In this document: piece by piece, positions 35,793-44,994 of the stretch
How positions within the stretch are numbered: position 1 is the first letter of the stretch
How the letters are laid out: each line of letters begins with the position of its first letter
NCBI RefSeq assembly: GCF_009811315.1
Contig: NZ_BLID01000008.1
Location: 186,001-250,000 of the forward strand
Origin: Vibrio atypicus
GTDB lineage: Bacteria > Pseudomonadota > Gammaproteobacteria > Enterobacterales > Vibrionaceae
Direction: 5' to 3'
DNA length: 64,000 bases
Translations under genes and position numbers: made by a program
The notes under the pieces: model-generated
What the model was told of the DNA's origin: nothing
What the model saw: the letters and a program-made list of their open reading frames with translations, nothing else
The model's database searches: none

Positions 35793-36827
35793 ATGACAGA
35801 TAAAAATATGGCCAATGCCTACGGTAAAGAGATTTCTATGACGGTGCTTGGTGCTGGTTCATACGGTACTTCTTTGGCGATCTCTTTGGCACGTAATGGT
35901 GCGAATGTTGTAATTTGGGGCCACGATCCAGAGCATATGGCTCGACTAGAAAAGGATCGTGCCAATCATGAATTCTTACCTAATATTGATTTCCCTGAGT
36001 CACTCATCGTGGAATCAGACCTAGAGAAAGCGGTGCAAGCGAGCCGTGACCTTCTGGTTGTCGTACCAAGCCATGTGTTTGGTATTGTATTGAATAACGC
36101 TAAACCATTCCTACGTGAAGATACCCGCATCTGCTGGGCAACCAAAGGCCTAGAGCCTGAAACGGGTCGCTTACTGAAAGAAGTCGCTAATGATGCTTTA
36201 GGTGAGGGGTATTCACTGGCCGTTTTATCTGGCCCAACCTTTGCGAAAGAGCTCGCGATGGGGATGCCGACAGCGATTTCGGTTGCTTCGCCAGATGCTG
36301 AATTTGTTGCCGATCTTCAAGAAAAGATCCACTGCAGCAAGACTTTCCGTGTTTACGCTAACAGTGACTTCATTGGTATGCAGCTTGGCGGTGCCGTGAA
36401 AAACGTGATTGCGATTGGTGCAGGTATGTCGGATGGTATGGGTTTTGGTGCCAATGCCCGTACAGCATTAATCACTCGTGGTCTTGCAGAAATGAGCCGC
36501 TTAGGTGCAGCTCTAGGCGCGCAACCAGAGACCTTTATGGGTATGGCGGGTCTAGGTGATCTCGTTTTGACTTGTACAGACAACCAATCGCGCAACCGCC
36601 GCTTTGGTTTAGCTCTGGGTCAAGGTAAAGATGTGGATACGGCACAAGAAGAAATCGGTCAAGTGGTTGAGGGTTACCGTAACACCAAAGAGGTCTTTTT
36701 GTTGGCTGAACGTGTTGGTGTTGAGATGCCAATTGTTGACCAAATTTATCAAGTATTGTATCAAGGAAAGGATGCACGTTTGGTTGCGAAGGATCTTCTT
36801 GCTCGTGATAAGAAAGCAGAAGCATAA
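35793..36827 (+). CDS. gpsA: Glycerol-3-phosphate dehydrogenase [NAD(P)+]
   Basis: Reduces dihydroxyacetone phosphate to sn-glycerol 3-phosphate for phospholipid synthesis. The 344 residues show the Rossmann motif VLGAGSYGTSLA (about 18-29), CWATKGLEPETG, SGPTFAKELA, the catalytic lysine segment GGAVKNVIAIGAG, and GLGDLVLTCTDNQSRNRRFG. AGGCGGA lies 7 bp before ATG 35793. It forms a pair with cysE, 48 bp downstream. Confidence 0.97.
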   Translation: MTDKNMANAYGKEISMTVLGAGSYGTSLAISLARNGANVVIWGHDPEHMARLEKDRANHEFLPNIDFPESLIVESDLEKAVQASRDLLVVVPSHVFGIVLNNAKPFLREDTRICWATKGLEPETGRLLKEVANDALGEGYSLAVLSGPTFAKELAMGMPTAISVASPDAEFVADLQEKIHCSKTFRVYANSDFIGMQLGGAVKNVIAIGAGMSDGMGFGANARTALITRGLAEMSRLGAALGAQPETFMGMAGLGDLVLTCTDNQSRNRRFGLALGQGKDVDTAQEEIGQVVEGYRNTKEVFLLAERVGVEMPIVDQIYQVLYQGKDARLVAKDLLARDKKAEA

Positions 36828-36875
36828 AGCCGTCGAGAGAAATTGTATCTAGCGGATTGGATACTAGGAAGTCAC

Positions 36876-37697
36876 ATGAAACATTGCGAAAAACAGAAAG
36901 TCTGGAAAGCGATTGTGCGCGAAGCACGTGAGCTTTCTGAGCAAGAGCCAATGCTAGCAAGCTTTTATCATGCCACCATCATTAAGCATGATAGTTTAGC
37001 GTCAGCCTTGAGCTACATCCTTGCTAATAAGTTAAATACAGCTTCAATGCCAGCAATGGCAGTACGTGAAGTGGTCGAAGAGGCATTTAATGCTGATCCA
37101 TCGATTACCGAAGCAGCGGCTTGTGACATCTGCGCAACAGTGAACCGAGATCCAGCGGTTGCTATGTACTCTATGCCGTTGCTTTATCTTAAAGGCTATC
37201 ACGCCCTTCAAGGCTATCGAGTGGCGAATTGGCTTTGGAAGCAAGGCCGTATAGCGCTTGCGACTTACTTACAGAATCAAATTTCAGTCGCGTGTCAGGT
37301 TGATATTCACCCAGCAGCGCGCATTGGTCGTGCGATCATGCTTGACCATGCTACTGGTATCGTTATCGGTGAAACGGCGGTGGTCGAGAATGATGTATCC
37401 ATACTGCAGGATGTGACCTTAGGTGGTACAGGTAAAGAGTGCGGTGATCGTCACCCGAAAATTCGTGAAGGTGTGATGATTGGTGCTGGCGCGAAGATTT
37501 TAGGTAATATCGAAGTCGGTGAGGGCGCTAAAATTGGCTCTTGTTCTGTGGTATTGCAAGCTGTACCAGCCCATACAACTGTCGCGGGTGTACCGGCTAA
37601 AATCGTCGGTCGCCCGAAAACCGATAAGCCATCGCTTGATATGGACCAACAGTTTAACGGTAAGTCACAAAGCTTTATTGGCGGTGACGGTATCTAG
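36876..37697 (+). CDS. cysE: Serine O-acetyltransferase CysE
   Basis: Transfers acetyl from acetyl-CoA to serine, the committing step of cysteine synthesis. ATG 36876 (MKHCEKQKVWKAIV, 273 residues, the E. coli length) is preceded by AGGAA; the open frame extends 33 bp further but is not conserved. The N-terminal helical domain is followed by a left-handed beta-helix of hexapeptide repeats (about 140-240), with the catalytic His in LDHATGIVIGE. The C-terminal tail ends in GGDGI, whose terminal Ile is the residue that docks in CysK. Confidence 0.97.
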   Translation: MKHCEKQKVWKAIVREARELSEQEPMLASFYHATIIKHDSLASALSYILANKLNTASMPAMAVREVVEEAFNADPSITEAAACDICATVNRDPAVAMYSMPLLYLKGYHALQGYRVANWLWKQGRIALATYLQNQISVACQVDIHPAARIGRAIMLDHATGIVIGETAVVENDVSILQDVTLGGTGKECGDRHPKIREGVMIGAGAKILGNIEVGEGAKIGSCSVVLQAVPAHTTVAGVPAKIVGRPKTDKPSLDMDQQFNGKSQSFIGGDGI

Positions 37698-37723
37698 ATT
37701 ACTGAGTGCTAGGTAGAAATAAT

Positions 37724-37758
37724 AATGCCAGTTGTTATTACAACTGGCATTTTTGTTT
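37724..37758 (+). terminator. cysE terminator
   Basis: AATGCCAGTTGT / ACAACTGGCATT form a 12-bp stem with TATT loop and T-run. Confidence 0.9.
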
Positions 37759-37784
37759 TTAGAGCTTAGGTCAACACACCCTAG

Positions 37785-38597
37785 TTATAAGTCCATTAAC
37801 GAAAGCTGATCGTCAATCGGCTTAGCGCTTTGATACATAGGGTTGGAGTTATCATAGCCAAGCTTGTTCTCTTTGATGGTGACCTCTTGTTTGGCATCAA
37901 GGAAAGCTTCAAAGAAGGAATGGGTTCGAGTTAGGTTATTTTTAAAAAATGCCTCGCCAAAGAAAGTAAACTCTGCAGTATTAGTACAACCAAATGAAGG
38001 CTGGTAAGGGTCAGCAGCGGTGATGACTAATGTGTTAAGGTCAGCCAGCTCTTTTACGAAGCTGCCAGAGAAACAAGCAGATACCACAACGACACGCCAT
38101 TTTATCTGTGACTCATCCAGTATGGTTTTTAGCTCATTTGGTGAGATAGTTTCATTGTGGTTTGGACCGAAACTCGCGCTTAAGCCATATCGATACTCAC
38201 CATGACCTGTTAGGAAAAGAAACAGCACATCTCGCTCGCGATCCATCTGCTGGCCAATGTTATTCAAGCTTGTTGCAAGATTGGTTGAAGTAGCCATTGG
38301 ATAGCTATCTTGAGTTTTCTTGTTGTTGATTAACAGCAGAGAGCGGCCCTGAGTATCAAACTTACTGTCAAATAGCTTCTGGACGTAAGTGACTTCTTTC
38401 ATAAATACGTCTTGGTAAGCGTTAGCGGCAAAACCAACGAAATACATATCAACTTTATCCGCCGACTGGGGCACTAATTGGGTGCTTTGCTGCGACACCA
38501 TGGCTGGCTGTGCATCTAGTAGGGCTTGGTTTGCACAACCGGTTAAGAGTAAGCAAAAGATGAAGAGAATTGATGAAGGGAATTTAAGCCGCGACAT
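37785..38597 (-). CDS. Peptidase C13 (legumain-like) lipoprotein
   Basis: A 270-residue protein with a lipoprotein signal (lipobox LLTGC, Cys21). The following domain looks like clan CD cysteine peptidase family C13: a His-Gly motif LFLTGHG (His132) and a downstream VVVSACFSGSF (Cys175), each after a hydrophobic beta strand, as in legumain, GPI-transamidase Gpi8 and caspases. The probable location is periplasmic or outer-membrane facing; residues after Cys21 (ANQ) do not suggest inner-membrane retention. Substrates are unknown. It is monocistronic, between cysE and aphA. Confidence 0.82.
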   Translation of the reverse strand: MSRLKFPSSILFIFCLLLTGCANQALLDAQPAMVSQQSTQLVPQSADKVDMYFVGFAANAYQDVFMKEVTYVQKLFDSKFDTQGRSLLLINNKKTQDSYPMATSTNLATSLNNIGQQMDRERDVLFLFLTGHGEYRYGLSASFGPNHNETISPNELKTILDESQIKWRVVVVSACFSGSFVKELADLNTLVITAADPYQPSFGCTNTAEFTFFGEAFFKNNLTRTHSFFEAFLDAKQEVTIKENKLGYDNSNPMYQSAKPIDDQLSLMDL

Positions 38598-38715
38598 AGA
38601 CAGATCCTTGTATGTGATATAGTGTGCATAATGGCGTGGTTACAGGCTAAATTCTGTTGGGTTTTATAAACTTGCGAGAGATTTCAAAAACAAATGCGGT
38701 TAGTCGGAATGTCAT

Positions 38716-38746
38716 ACAAAAAAACCGAGCTGTTTAGCTCGGTTTG
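38716..38746 (-). terminator. aphA terminator
   Basis: AAACCGAGCT / AGCTCGGTTT form a 10-bp stem with a GTTT loop; the A-run on the + strand gives a U-tract on the - strand. Confidence 0.9.
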
Positions 38747-38771
38747 TTATTTCTGAGTACATTAATGGCGA

Positions 38772-39311
38772 TTAAGCCAATGCAGTGAGTTCTTCTAGAA
38801 CTTCATCAGCCCATTGTATCCATGCTTGACGGATCAACAGGTTGCGGCGAAGTGTCAGGCGCTCAAGGCGTTGCTGCTTATCCAGTGTTGATGACGTAGA
38901 GTAGTAGGCGCTTTCTATTTCTTGATAGTGTGCTACAAGTTTACGAGATTCTTCAACAAGCTCTGCTAATTGCACTCGGTATGGCGCTGATGGTTGAACA
39001 GAACAAGCCATCAATTTCGCAGAAAACTCATCACGGACGGTTGGGTGTGCAGTTGGTTGATCGAACCACTCTCCTAATGCAGTACGGCCGGCATCAGTAA
39101 TAGAGTAAACTTTACGGTCAGGTTTGCCTTCTTGAGGTTCAAGGACGCAGGTTACTAGCTCATTCTGAGCCATCTTGTTGAGTTCGCGATATACTTGCTG
39201 GTGGCTTGCTTTCCAGAAGTAACCGATAGTTGCTGAAAATTCTTTGGTGATATCGTAGCCAGTTGCATCGCGTGTGCTTAGAACTGTTAGGATAACGTGT
39301 GGTAATGACAT
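38772..39311 (-). CDS. aphA: Quorum-sensing/virulence regulator AphA (PadR family)
   Basis: Master regulator of the low-cell-density state in Vibrio. ATG 39311 (MSLPHVILTVLSTRDATGYD, 179 residues) is the conserved start; an in-frame start at 39332 is less likely. The PadR winged-helix domain covers about residues 1-90 with YDITKEFSATIGYFWKASHQQVYREL as recognition region, and a C-terminal antiparallel coiled coil (about 110-179) dimerises. The sequence is nearly identical in recognisable blocks to V. cholerae AphA. It sits beside ppc and near cysE, as in other vibrios. The long leader contains a likely Qrr pairing site. Confidence 0.96.
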   Translation of the reverse strand: MSLPHVILTVLSTRDATGYDITKEFSATIGYFWKASHQQVYRELNKMAQNELVTCVLEPQEGKPDRKVYSITDAGRTALGEWFDQPTAHPTVRDEFSAKLMACSVQPSAPYRVQLAELVEESRKLVAHYQEIESAYYSTSSTLDKQQRLERLTLRRNLLIRQAWIQWADEVLEELTALA

Positions 39312-39702
39312 GTCTTCAATCCAAATGGTCAATAAACTTCAAATAAAACTGCTTAGTTCCTGTGTGCTTCTATGGCACTTATAATCAGAAAGATACCCGT
39401 GGGTATGGTTAAGCAGCGCCAACTAATATGTTGGCCATGTCACCTTAAAAGCCGTTTATCACCTAGATCGATACACATTGGAATCGAGGAAACTACATGG
39501 TGGAATTATTATATATACATGTAGCGAACGAGTAGTATATCTAAATAATAAGCATAAAGTGGAATAGAAGGACAAAATAAACCAAAAAACTGATAATTTT
39601 CTCAATAATTAGAAAATATAGGGATATATTCTGCAGTTTGGTTCTAATTGTCCGTCTGGTGGTTTGAGTTGTTGGTAAAGTCTGTTTACTTAGATGGGAA
39701 TA
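39312..39702 (-). promoter_or_regulatory. aphA promoter and 5' leader region
   Basis: About 390 bp of AT-rich DNA between aphA and ppc, both on the minus strand. It contains the Qrr pairing element at 39418-39435 and an ATACCC/GGGTAT dyad near 39393-39406. An ATTTTCT/AGAAAAT inverted repeat lies at 39596-39617. AphA and LuxR/HapR binding sites are expected here from work in other vibrios, but I cannot place them with confidence. Confidence 0.55.
39418..39435 (-). promoter_or_regulatory. Qrr sRNA pairing site within an aphA leader hairpin
   Basis: On the mRNA strand, GCCAAC-AUAUUA-GUUGGC forms a 6-bp hairpin. UUAGUUGGC in it can pair with the conserved Qrr segment GCCAACUGA (eight Watson-Crick pairs and one G-U). 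Qrr sRNAs are known to activate aphA by pairing in its leader. The site lies about 107 nt before the start codon. Confidence 0.6.
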
Positions 39703-39730
39703 AAAAAAGGCTAGCGAACGCTAGCCTTAT
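39703..39730 (-). terminator. ppc terminator
   Basis: AAGGCTAGCG / CGCTAGCCTT stem with AA loop; the A-run on the + strand forms the U-tract of the minus transcript. Confidence 0.9.
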
Positions 39731-39752
39731 TAAAATAAGAGTCTGGTTGCGA

Positions 39753-42389
39753 TTAACCCGTGTTACGCATACCGGCCGCAATACCTGCTATGGTGACCAT
39801 CAAGGCTTCTTCAAGCTCATCTGTTGAAGCATCTTCACTTTGTCGCGTGCGATAAAGCAGTTCAGCTTGCAGCATGTTCAATGGCTCAACGTAAATGTTA
39901 CGTAGACGAATCGATTCAAGGCCCCATGGGTCGCTTTGCATCAAGTTCTCATTGTTCTCTACAGCCAGTACAGCTTTGATATCTTCTTGCAGTTGAGCTC
40001 GTAGACGATCACCCAATGGCAGTAACTCTGGATCCGCTAGGCGTTCATCGTAGTAGCGAGAGATCTCAAGGTTACACTTGGTGTACACCATCTCTAACAT
40101 ACCTAGACGTGTCGAGAAGAATGGCCATTCACGACACATCTCTTCTAATAGCGCTTGATGACCTTTGTCGACAGAGTATTGGATCGCTTCACCTGCACCT
40201 AACCAAGCTGGAAGTACCAAGCGGTTTTGGCTCCATGAGAAGATCCAAGGGATAGCACGTAAACTTTCTACACCACCATTTGGGTTACGCTTCGCAGGGC
40301 GTGAACCAAGCGGTAATTTACCCAATTCCAGTTCAGGCGTTGCTTGGCGGAAGTAAGGAACGAAATCTGGTTCGCCACGTACAACGCTACGGTATGCTTC
40401 ACAGCTCACCTCGGAGAGTACGTTCATCAAATCACGCCACTCTTGTTTCGGCTCTGGTGGTGGCAGTAGGTTCGCTTCCAAGATCGCACTTGCGTATAAG
40501 TTGAAGCTGTTTACGGCAACTTCTGGCAGGCCAAGCTTAAAGCGTATCATCTCACCTTGCTCGGTTACACGTAGGCCGCCTTTCAAGCTCTTTGGTGGCT
40601 GAGAAAGTAGTGCTGCGTGTGCTGGTGCACCACCTCGACCAATCGTACCGCCTCGGCCGTGGAATAGTGTTAGCTCAACGCCTTCTTCTTCAGCGACTTT
40701 CACTAAAGATTCCATTGCGTGGTACTGCGCCCAACCTGCCGACATAACGCCAGCATCTTTTGCTGAGTCAGAATAGCCGATCATCACCATTTGGTGGTTC
40801 TGAATAAAGCCACGGTAAAGGTCGATACCCATAAGTTGCTTGATCACTGACTCTGCGTTGTTCAAATCTTCTAGCGTTTCAAACAGTGGGCAGACATCCA
40901 TGCGATACGGACAGCCAGATTCTTGTAGCAGTAGGTGAACAGCCAGCACATCCGATGCGGTGCGAGCCATTGAAATTACGTAAGCACCAAATGCTTCACG
41001 AGGTTGAGCGGCGACAATCTTACACGTATCAAGTACTTCTTTGACGGGCTCTGATGGTTCCCAATCACGCGGTAATAGAGGACGCTTTGACGCTAATTCA
41101 TTAGTTAGGAAAGCAACCTTGTCTTGCTCGCTCCATTGGTCGTAATCACCGATACCAAGGTAACGAGTCAGCTCTGAAAGCACATCTGAATGGCGAGTAC
41201 TTTCTTGGCGAATATCGAGGCGAACTAGGTGCACGCCGAATGCTTTGATGCGGCGTAGTGTATCGAGTAGAGAGCCGTCAGCAATGATGCCCATGCCACA
41301 CTCATGCAATGACTGGTAACACGCGTAAAGAGGTTCCCAAAGCTGCTCAATTCGCTGAAGAGGCGCTTTCACTGCCAGCTTTTGGCCGTGAATTTTAGCG
41401 TCCAGAATCTCTTTGGTTTCGTTCAGTAGTGTACGAAGTTCTTTAAGAACGGCACGGTATGGTTCGTGCTCATCTTCACCTGCCAATGCACGAATCTTGT
41501 CATTACATTTGGTCATGGAGAGTTCACTAACTAACTCATTGACATCATTGAGGTAAAGATCAGCAGCCTTCCAACGAGAAAGTAGCATCACTTCACGGGT
41601 GATCTTATGAGTCACAAACGGGTTACCGTCACGGTCTCCACCCATCCAAGAGGAGAAGTGAACTGGGCGCGCATCAATCGGTAGGCCTTCGCCTAGATAA
41701 TCTTTTAGGCGGCCATCCATTTCACGTAAGAAATCTGGTACGGCTTCCCATAATGAGTTTTCAACAACCGCAAAGCCCCACTTTGCTTCATCAAGTGGCG
41801 TTGGGCGCTGTTTACGGATGGTATCTGAATGCCAGCTTTGTGCGATAAGCTGCTCAAGACGACGCTCTGTTTTCGCTCGCTCTTTTACTGATAGATCACC
41901 GAGCTCAAGTTTAGATAGGCACTCATTGATTTTAACAAGCTTGTTAATCATGGTGCGTCGGGTGATTTCAGTTGGGTGAGCGGTGAGCACTAACTCAATG
42001 TTCAGTTCACGAACCGCTTGAGCAGTATCCAGTTTGCCAATGTCATTTTGGCTCAACTTAGAGAAAAGGCTATTTAGAGCATCTGGTTCACAGACATGAG
42101 CATCACAATGACGAGAAATTGTGTGGTACTGCTCTGCCATATTGGTCAGGTTGAGGAATTGGTTGAATGCGTGAGCAACAGGGGTAAGCTGCTCATTCGG
42201 TAGATTTTTGATTTCCTCAATCAGGCTTTCTCTGTCTGCTTGATTTCCTGCTAGGGCGGACTTAGAAAGTTTACGAATCGTTTCGACTTTCTCTAGTAGT
42301 TCCTCACCATGCGCATCCTTGATGGTGTTGCCTAACAAGTGTCCGAGCATGCTTACATTGCTTCGGAGAGCAGAGTATTTCTCATTCAT
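39753..42389 (-). CDS. ppc: Phosphoenolpyruvate carboxylase
   Basis: Adds bicarbonate to phosphoenolpyruvate to make oxaloacetate, refilling the TCA cycle. ATG 42389 (MNEKYSALRSNVSMLGHLLG, 878 residues) is the conserved start, with GCAGGA upstream; the frame extends to 42437 but without homology. Signature motifs are VLTAHPTEITRRT with the catalytic histidine, SWMGGDRDGNP, GYSDSAKDAGVM, HGRGGTIGRGGAP, and the C-terminal MRNTG, which takes part in allosteric aspartate binding. Confidence 0.98.
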   Translation of the reverse strand: MNEKYSALRSNVSMLGHLLGNTIKDAHGEELLEKVETIRKLSKSALAGNQADRESLIEEIKNLPNEQLTPVAHAFNQFLNLTNMAEQYHTISRHCDAHVCEPDALNSLFSKLSQNDIGKLDTAQAVRELNIELVLTAHPTEITRRTMINKLVKINECLSKLELGDLSVKERAKTERRLEQLIAQSWHSDTIRKQRPTPLDEAKWGFAVVENSLWEAVPDFLREMDGRLKDYLGEGLPIDARPVHFSSWMGGDRDGNPFVTHKITREVMLLSRWKAADLYLNDVNELVSELSMTKCNDKIRALAGEDEHEPYRAVLKELRTLLNETKEILDAKIHGQKLAVKAPLQRIEQLWEPLYACYQSLHECGMGIIADGSLLDTLRRIKAFGVHLVRLDIRQESTRHSDVLSELTRYLGIGDYDQWSEQDKVAFLTNELASKRPLLPRDWEPSEPVKEVLDTCKIVAAQPREAFGAYVISMARTASDVLAVHLLLQESGCPYRMDVCPLFETLEDLNNAESVIKQLMGIDLYRGFIQNHQMVMIGYSDSAKDAGVMSAGWAQYHAMESLVKVAEEEGVELTLFHGRGGTIGRGGAPAHAALLSQPPKSLKGGLRVTEQGEMIRFKLGLPEVAVNSFNLYASAILEANLLPPPEPKQEWRDLMNVLSEVSCEAYRSVVRGEPDFVPYFRQATPELELGKLPLGSRPAKRNPNGGVESLRAIPWIFSWSQNRLVLPAWLGAGEAIQYSVDKGHQALLEEMCREWPFFSTRLGMLEMVYTKCNLEISRYYDERLADPELLPLGDRLRAQLQEDIKAVLAVENNENLMQSDPWGLESIRLRNIYVEPLNMLQAELLYRTRQSEDASTDELEEALMVTIAGIAAGMRNTG

Positions 42390-42614
42390 TGTCATCCTGC
42401 CTTGTAAAAAAATTACATCCAATGTTCTTTTGTTCAACAGACAATCTAGCTAAAAATGCTGCCCGGAGTCAATTAACGCATGCAAAGTTTGCAAATATTG
42501 TGCAAAGGAATGTAAAGCTATTTTCGTTATGTGATTGACTAATTATGTTGAAACTTTATTACAGAATGGGACTGGTAGGTCGGTTTTTCCTGTTAGAGGT
42601 GGAGTCTCTATATT

Positions 42615-42650
42615 CAAAAAGGGTTGGCGTACGACACCAACCCTTTTCAC
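42615..42650 (-). terminator. argE terminator
   Basis: AAAAGGGTTGG / CCAACCCTTTT form an 11-bp stem with a 9-nt loop between argE and ppc. Confidence 0.85.
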
Positions 42651-42663
42651 AGATAACTAGGCA

Positions 42664-43800
42664 CTAAAAACAATACTTATGCATTGCCTTCGACAAGATA
42701 TTGATTGTCGGGTCGATAAATTCAAATGCCAAGAACTCATCAGGTTGGTGTGCTTGATCTATTGAGCCAGGGCCAAGAACAAGCGTTGGGCAGAGTTCTT
42801 GTATGAATGGCGCTTCTGTACAGTAGTTGACGGTTTGTGAGTCGATACCACAAATCTCTTCTACCCCACCAATGAATGGGTGGTCATGTTGGCACTCATA
42901 TCCTGGGATTGGCTCATGCAGTGGCGTAATTTCAATTCGGCCTGGCCATTTGGCTTCCACTTCGTTGAGCGCTCCACGTAACATATTGTCCAAACCATCT
43001 AAGCTAATGCCAGGCAGTGGGCGCACATCATAATGAAGCTCACAGCAACCACAGATGCGGTTTGCACTGTCACCGCCATGAATATGACCAAGGTTGAGGG
43101 TTGGACTTGGGATCGCAAATCCAGGGTGGTGATATTCCTTAATAAGTTTGTCACGAAGCTGCATTAACGCAAACAGCACCTCATGCATGATCTCGATTGC
43201 ATTCACGCCAAGAGCTGGATCGGAAGAGTGCCCTGATTTACCTGTTACACGCACTGCATTGGCAACATGACCTTTGTGGCCGCGAATCGGTACTAGGCTA
43301 GTCGGTTCACCAATAATGCAGTAGTCCGGTTTAAAGGGAGCGTTTTCAGTAAAGTGACGTGCACCCAGCATGGTGGTTTCTTCATCACAGGTCGCAAGTA
43401 TATAAAGCGGCTTGGTCTGTTTACTCCAGTCTACTTTCTTTACTGCTTCAATAATAAAGGCAAAAAAACCTTTCATATCCGCCGTACCTAGACCATAGAA
43501 GCGGTTGTTTGCTTCAGTCAGAGCGTGTGGGTCAAAGTTCCATCGTCCCTCATCAAATGGAACAGTATCACTGTGACCTGCAAGTAACAGCCCGCCTTCG
43601 CCACTGCCTTTTTTGGCGATTAGATTAAATTTGTTTGGTTCGACTTCGGTGACTTCGACACTAAAGCCGACATCCTTTAACCAGCCTGCCAGCTTTTCAA
43701 TCACTTGTGCGTTACCTTCATCCCAACTCGGGTCAGTTGAGCTGATCGATGAGGTAGAAATTAGGCCTTGATAGACCTCTTTAAAACTCGGTAATTGCAT
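42664..43800 (-). CDS. argE: Acetylornithine deacetylase ArgE
   Basis: Dinuclear metallo-amidohydrolase (M20 family) that removes acetate from N-acetylornithine. ATG 43800 (MQLPSFKEVYQGLI, 378 residues) is the conserved start; the open frame continues upstream without homology. Metal-binding motifs are LLLAGHSDTVP, GLGTADMKGFF, and CDEETTMLGARHF with the catalytic Glu, followed by EPTSLVPIRGHKG. It is divergent from argCBGH, with the control region between them. Confidence 0.96.
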   Translation of the reverse strand: MQLPSFKEVYQGLISTSSISSTDPSWDEGNAQVIEKLAGWLKDVGFSVEVTEVEPNKFNLIAKKGSGEGGLLLAGHSDTVPFDEGRWNFDPHALTEANNRFYGLGTADMKGFFAFIIEAVKKVDWSKQTKPLYILATCDEETTMLGARHFTENAPFKPDYCIIGEPTSLVPIRGHKGHVANAVRVTGKSGHSSDPALGVNAIEIMHEVLFALMQLRDKLIKEYHHPGFAIPSPTLNLGHIHGGDSANRICGCCELHYDVRPLPGISLDGLDNMLRGALNEVEAKWPGRIEITPLHEPIPGYECQHDHPFIGGVEEICGIDSQTVNYCTEAPFIQELCPTLVLGPGSIDQAHQPDEFLAFEFIDPTINILSKAMHKYCF

Positions 43801-43953
43801 ATTTAGTTTGCTTTCCCTGTTGACATAAATCAATTTAGAAGGTAAAACACATAATAAATCACTTTTAATGAATAAAAAACCGATAAAAGCGATGTTTTTG
43901 TAAATTTGTAGTCACTCTTTGAGCGGCTGATTTAAAAGAAAATGGATGTCGAA
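43801..43953. promoter_or_regulatory. argE-argC divergent control region
   Basis: About 150 bp, AT-rich. A TGAAT half site at 43869-43873 followed by A-rich DNA could be half of an ARG box for ArgR, but no full 18-bp match (TGAAT-W4-ATTCA) is visible. ArgR control is expected from pathway knowledge only. Confidence 0.35.
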
Positions 43954-44958
43954 ATGCTTAAAACCACAATCATTGGCGCAAGCGGTTATACCGGAGCTGA
44001 ACTCGCACTAATGGTGCACAAACACCCAGAGCTTACGCTAACAGGTTTATATGTATCCGCCAATAGTGTTGATGCGGGTAAAAGCATTTCTGATTTGCAC
44101 CGTAAGCTAAAAGGAATAATTGACGAGCCTGTTCAACCACTTAAGGATGTTGAACAGGTAGCGAAGGCTGCTGATGTGATTTTTTTAGCCACTGCTCATG
44201 AGGTGAGTCATGACTTAGCTGCTCAGTTTTTAGAGCAAGGGTGTCAGGTCTTTGATCTCTCTGGTGCTTTCAGAGTGAAGAAAGAAGGTTTCTACACGGA
44301 GTTTTACGGTTTTGAGCATAAATATGAAGCTTTACTAGATAACTCTTCATACGGCTTAGCGGAGTGGAATGCATCTGAAATAAAGCAAAGCCAACTTGTA
44401 GCGGTTCCTGGCTGTTACCCAACGGCATCGCAATTGGCAATTAAGCCTTTACTAGCAGCCAAGCTTTTAGATACGACCCAATGGCCTGTGATTAACGCGA
44501 CCAGTGGTGTTTCTGGCGCCGGAAGAAAGGCGTCGATGACTAACAGTTTTTGCGAAGTAAGCATGCAGCCATATGGTGTGTTTAATCATCGTCATCAGCC
44601 AGAAATTGCCAGTCATCTCGGCTGTGATGTCATCTTTACGCCACACCTAGGTAACTTTAAGCGTGGCATTCTGGCGACGATTACCATGAAGCTAGCCTCA
44701 GGTGTAACAGAACAACAAGTCTCAGCGGCTTTTGAATCGGTTTATCAAGATAAGCCTGCTGTGCGCCTATTAGAGTCGGTCTTGCCATCGATTCAAAATG
44801 TAGAGAATACACCTTTCTGCGATATTGGCTGGAAGGTTCAAGGTGAGCACATCATCGTAGTGTCTGCGATTGATAACTTACTTAAAGGAGCATCAAGTCA
44901 AGCGATGCAATGTTTAAACATCCACTACGGATTTCCAGAGTTAACTGCCCTTGTTTAA
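43954..44958 (+). CDS. argC: N-acetyl-gamma-glutamyl-phosphate reductase ArgC
   Basis: NADPH-dependent reduction of N-acetylglutamyl phosphate to the semialdehyde. From ATG 43954 (MLKTTIIGASGYTGAELA, 334 residues) it has the dinucleotide motif GASGYTGAEL and the active-site cysteine in VAVPGCYPTAS. The downstream INATSGVSGAGRKA and HRHQPEI blocks are also conserved. An in-frame ATG at 43942 is possible, but the N-terminus of the family favours 43954. First gene of argCBGH. Confidence 0.95.
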   Translation: MLKTTIIGASGYTGAELALMVHKHPELTLTGLYVSANSVDAGKSISDLHRKLKGIIDEPVQPLKDVEQVAKAADVIFLATAHEVSHDLAAQFLEQGCQVFDLSGAFRVKKEGFYTEFYGFEHKYEALLDNSSYGLAEWNASEIKQSQLVAVPGCYPTASQLAIKPLLAAKLLDTTQWPVINATSGVSGAGRKASMTNSFCEVSMQPYGVFNHRHQPEIASHLGCDVIFTPHLGNFKRGILATITMKLASGVTEQQVSAAFESVYQDKPAVRLLESVLPSIQNVENTPFCDIGWKVQGEHIIVVSAIDNLLKGASSQAMQCLNIHYGFPELTALV

Positions 44959-44994
44959 ACAAGCGTGTTTAAGTGAAGAGGTAAGGGAAAAGTA

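Noticed and set aside
36535..36960. 141-codon frame antisense to gpsA and cysE
   Set aside because: Shadow frame spanning two conserved genes and their junction.
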